Shown: piece by piece, positions 6,665-8,288 of the stretch
Layout: each line of letters begins with the position of its first letter
Numbering within the stretch: position 1 is the stretch's first letter
Source: JBGTLW01 sp041743835
Lineage (GTDB): Bacteria; Planctomycetota; Phycisphaerae; Phycisphaerales; Phycisphaeraceae
Direction: 5' to 3'
DNA: 8,288 nt
Assembly: GCA_041743835.1 (NCBI GenBank)
Contig: JBGTLW010000182.1
Location: 1 to 8,288 of the forward strand
Notes under the pieces: generated by a model
Database searches by the model: none
The model's input: the letters and a program-made list of their open reading frames with translations, nothing else
What the model was told of the DNA's origin: nothing
Translations under genes and position numbers: made by a program

Positions 6665-7630
6665 ATGCCTGAAACACAACGGTCAATGGATTGTGTCGTC
6701 GTCGGGTCTTGCGTGGTGGACCTGCTGTGTCGGCCGATCGACCTGCGCCAACCCATCGGCGCGGGTGTCCTGCACCGCACCCAGCCGTTGGAGGTCGTCG
6801 CGGGTGGGATCACCGCGAACGCGGGCATCACCATGGCCCGGATGGGTGTGCGCACAGGCGTCTTCTCATACGTCGGCAAGGACGCCTGGCAGCCCGTGGT
6901 GCGCGGCATCTTCGCGGACCAAGGCGTGGACACCACGCACCTCATGGAGCACCCCACCGAAGCAACCAGCACCACCGTGGTGGCGATCGCGGCGGATGGC
7001 GAACGCTCGTTCTTCCACTGCGTTGGGGCGCCACGAAAGCTGGATGCGGCGGCGCTGCTGGCCCGCATGGATTTGTGGCAAGACACGCGGTGCATGTTGC
7101 TGGGGTATTACTCGCTCATGCCGCAGCTTGAGACGCAGCTCCCGGAGGTCTTTGCGAAGCTGCGGGGTGTCGGCTGCATGACGGCGATGGATGCCGCGGG
7201 CGACGGGGGCACGATGGACCCGCTCGACAAGCTTCTGCCTCACCTGGATGTGTGGGTGCCCTCGCGTGCCGAGGCGGAGCACCAGACCGGGCTGACGGAC
7301 GAGCGGAAGATCATCGATGCCTACCGCGACTGCGGCGCGCCCGGCGTGGTGGGGGTGAAACTGGGGGGCACGGCTGGGGTGCTCCTGTCCGGCCGACGGG
7401 GTGAGTATGTCCACGCCCCGAGTTGCAAGCCGCCGGGCGAGGTCATCGACACCACCGGCGCGGGGGATAGCTTCTATGCTGGGCTGCTGACCGGGCTGCT
7501 CCATGGCCTGCCGCTGGTGGATGCGGGCAGGCTCGGGTGTGCCGCGGCCGCGTGCTGTGTGACCGCGCTTGGGGGCAACACGGGCGGGAAGTCGCTCGGG
7601 GACACCAAGGCGGTCGCGGGTTTGGGTTGA
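6665..7630 (+). CDS. PfkB-family carbohydrate/nucleoside kinase
   Basis: This 321-residue ribokinase-fold kinase transfers phosphate from ATP to a hydroxyl of a sugar or nucleoside in the cytoplasm. The N-terminus has the first strand DCVVVGSCVVDLL (residues 9-21) and a glycine-rich substrate region VVAGGITANAGITMARMG with Gly47-Gly48. It is followed by FSYVGKDAWQ and a GVDTT segment, the usual PfkB order. PfkB signature 2 is intact as DTTGAGDSFYAG (262-273), with catalytic base Asp268 and the anion-hole glycines. The substrate cannot be read from these motifs; ribokinase-, fructokinase- and adenosine kinase-like activities remain possible. The ATG at 6665 is preferred. The same frame is open far upstream, but that part is antisense to proA. 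A second ATG at 6686 is also credible, and neither has a Shine-Dalgarno sequence. The gene ends 29 bp from the end of ndk, which faces it. Confidence 0.93.
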   Translation: MPETQRSMDCVVVGSCVVDLLCRPIDLRQPIGAGVLHRTQPLEVVAGGITANAGITMARMGVRTGVFSYVGKDAWQPVVRGIFADQGVDTTHLMEHPTEATSTTVVAIAADGERSFFHCVGAPRKLDAAALLARMDLWQDTRCMLLGYYSLMPQLETQLPEVFAKLRGVGCMTAMDAAGDGGTMDPLDKLLPHLDVWVPSRAEAEHQTGLTDERKIIDAYRDCGAPGVVGVKLGGTAGVLLSGRRGEYVHAPSCKPPGEVIDTTGAGDSFYAGLLTGLLHGLPLVDAGRLGCAAAACCVTALGGNTGGKSLGDTKAVAGLG

Positions 7631-7659
7631 GCGATCCTGCGGCGTTGCGCGGGCCGTGC

Positions 7660-8121
7660 TTACAGATCGGACGGGTCGTACGCCCACTGCTCACGGGTCG
7701 GGGTGTAGTCCAGGAGCTCGGCGTCGGCGAACCAGAGCTTGAGCTCGCGTTGGGCGGACTCGATGCTGTCCGAGCCGTGGATCATGTTGTATCCGCCGGA
7801 CATCCCGAAGTCGCCACGGATGGTCCCGGGTGCGGCTTTGCGGCCATTGGTCGCGCCGATCAGCGCACGGCAAACCGTCACCGCATCGACGCCACGCCAG
7901 GCCATGACAAACACAGGCGAGCTGGTGACAAATTGGATCAACCCGTCGTAGAACGGCTTGCCCTCGTGCTCGGCGTAGTGTTTCTTCGCAAGGTCGGGGG
8001 TGACGGCCATGAGCTTCGCACCGACCAGCCGCAGCCCCTTGGCCTCAAACCGGCTGACGATCGGGCCAACGAGCCCGCGCTGAACCGCGTCGGGTTTGAT
8101 GAACAAAAGCGTGGTTTCCAT
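7660..8121 (-). CDS. ndk: Nucleoside diphosphate kinase
   Basis: Ndk moves the gamma-phosphate of ATP onto nucleoside diphosphates through a phospho-histidine, balancing NTP and dNTP pools in the cytoplasm. Starting at the ATG at 8121, the protein is 153 residues, a normal length. Visible motifs are LLFIKPDAVQRGLVG (5-19, with Lys9), HYAEHEGKPFYDGL (48-61), RALIGATNGRKAAPGTIRGD (85-104, phosphate-binding Arg85, Thr91 and Arg102), and NMIHGSDS with the active-site His115. All key residues are present. An ATG five codons earlier (8136) would add MRDHT. The shorter start is chosen because the family normally has only a few residues before the first beta strand. There is no strong Shine-Dalgarno sequence for either. 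Together with purL it makes two purine/nucleotide genes in the window, but they are far apart and not in one operon. Confidence 0.97.
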   Translation of the reverse strand: METTLLFIKPDAVQRGLVGPIVSRFEAKGLRLVGAKLMAVTPDLAKKHYAEHEGKPFYDGLIQFVTSSPVFVMAWRGVDAVTVCRALIGATNGRKAAPGTIRGDFGMSGGYNMIHGSDSIESAQRELKLWFADAELLDYTPTREQWAYDPSDL

Positions 8122-8233
8122 CGTGTGATCTCGCATTCGGTGTCAGAGGAATGTGTCAAGCCATCGCAGGGCGGCCAGTATAGCGACCACCCGCCCCGCC
8201 CCGCGGAGCGCCAAACACCCCCCCCCCGTTTAG

Positions 8234-8253
8234 CGGCGGGCGTCCGCCCGCCG
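8234..8253. repeat. GC-rich perfect inverted repeat
   Basis: Nine-base arms (CGGCGGGCG and its complement) are separated by two bases, so a stable hairpin could form on either strand. It is flanked by CCGTTTAG on the left and TCTCCCC on the right. No T-run follows on either strand, so it is not a standard intrinsic terminator. A REP-like dispersed palindrome is the more likely reading, but copy number cannot be judged from one window. Confidence 0.6.
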
Positions 8254-8264
8254 TCTCCCCATAA

Positions 8265-8288
8265 CCCCCGCCCGCACCCCCGCCCGCC
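8265..8288. repeat. C-rich 12-bp direct repeat at the window edge
   Basis: Two 12-base units, CCCCCGCCCGCA and CCCCCGCCCGCC, stand in tandem and differ only at the last base. The array meets the right edge, so its full length is unknown. The minus strand is G-rich here. Confidence 0.6.

Larger units (their letters stand above)
8122..8288. other. Upstream region of ndk, C-rich spacer
   Basis: This stretch holds no gene I can support. On the minus strand a -10-like TATACT is at 8177-8182, giving a leader of about 50 nt to ndk, but no -35 box fits it. A separate TTGACA at 8154-8159 has no good -10 at the right distance. Further right are a run of ten C (8218-8227), a GC-rich palindrome and a C-rich direct repeat. 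The ndk promoter is presumably here. Confidence 0.4.

Noticed and set aside
7631..7659. Bidirectional terminator between the PfkB gene and ndk
   Set aside because: The 29-bp gap has only about 4-bp complementary arms and no T-run on either strand.
8122..8136. Start of ndk at the upstream ATG (8136)
   Set aside because: The extra MRDHT is not expected in the family and has no better ribosome binding site, so 8121 was kept as the start.

Overview
This is a high-GC (roughly 65-70% by eye) chromosomal segment that is densely packed with genes and mostly on the minus strand. Three features fit a planctomycete-like bacterium, possibly class Phycisphaerae: a very long PurL with a PurS-like N-terminal extension, mostly weak or absent Shine-Dalgarno sequences, and GC-rich spacers. 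That assignment is an inference and not a database result. The window looks like core chromosome. I see no mobile element, CRISPR array, tRNA or rRNA.

Layout from left to right: (1) 1-2839 minus, purL, running off the left edge so its C-terminus is missing. (2) 2968-5039 minus, a compact three-gene unit read right to left. It holds a LURP-one/Tubby-like family gene interrupted by one in-frame TGA (5039-4437), a YihX-type HAD phosphatase 6 nt later (4430-3786), and an unrecognised single-pass membrane protein starting in a 4-nt ATGA overlap (3789-2968). (3) 5040-5183, a spacer with a 12-bp G-rich tandem repeat. (4) 5184-6485 minus, proA (proline biosynthesis). (5) 6486-6664, the divergent promoter region. 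(6) 6665-7630 plus, a PfkB-family sugar or nucleoside kinase. (7) 7660-8121 minus, ndk, convergent with the kinase gene. (8) 8122-8288, the C-rich ndk upstream region with a GC palindrome and the start of another 12-bp repeat.

The recognisable enzymes serve central metabolism: PurL makes FGAM in purine synthesis, Ndk balances NTP and dNTP pools, ProA makes glutamate semialdehyde for proline, and the PfkB and HAD proteins add and remove phosphate on small molecules. The sequence shows no functional coupling between them except the LOR-HAD-membrane protein cluster, whose spacing implies co-transcription.

I see no clear new system. The points most worth following are the single in-frame TGA in an otherwise open LOR gene, the G-quadruplex-like repeat between proA and that gene, the PurS-PurL fusion with a 12-alanine tract, and the uncharacterised membrane protein translationally coupled to the HAD phosphatase.
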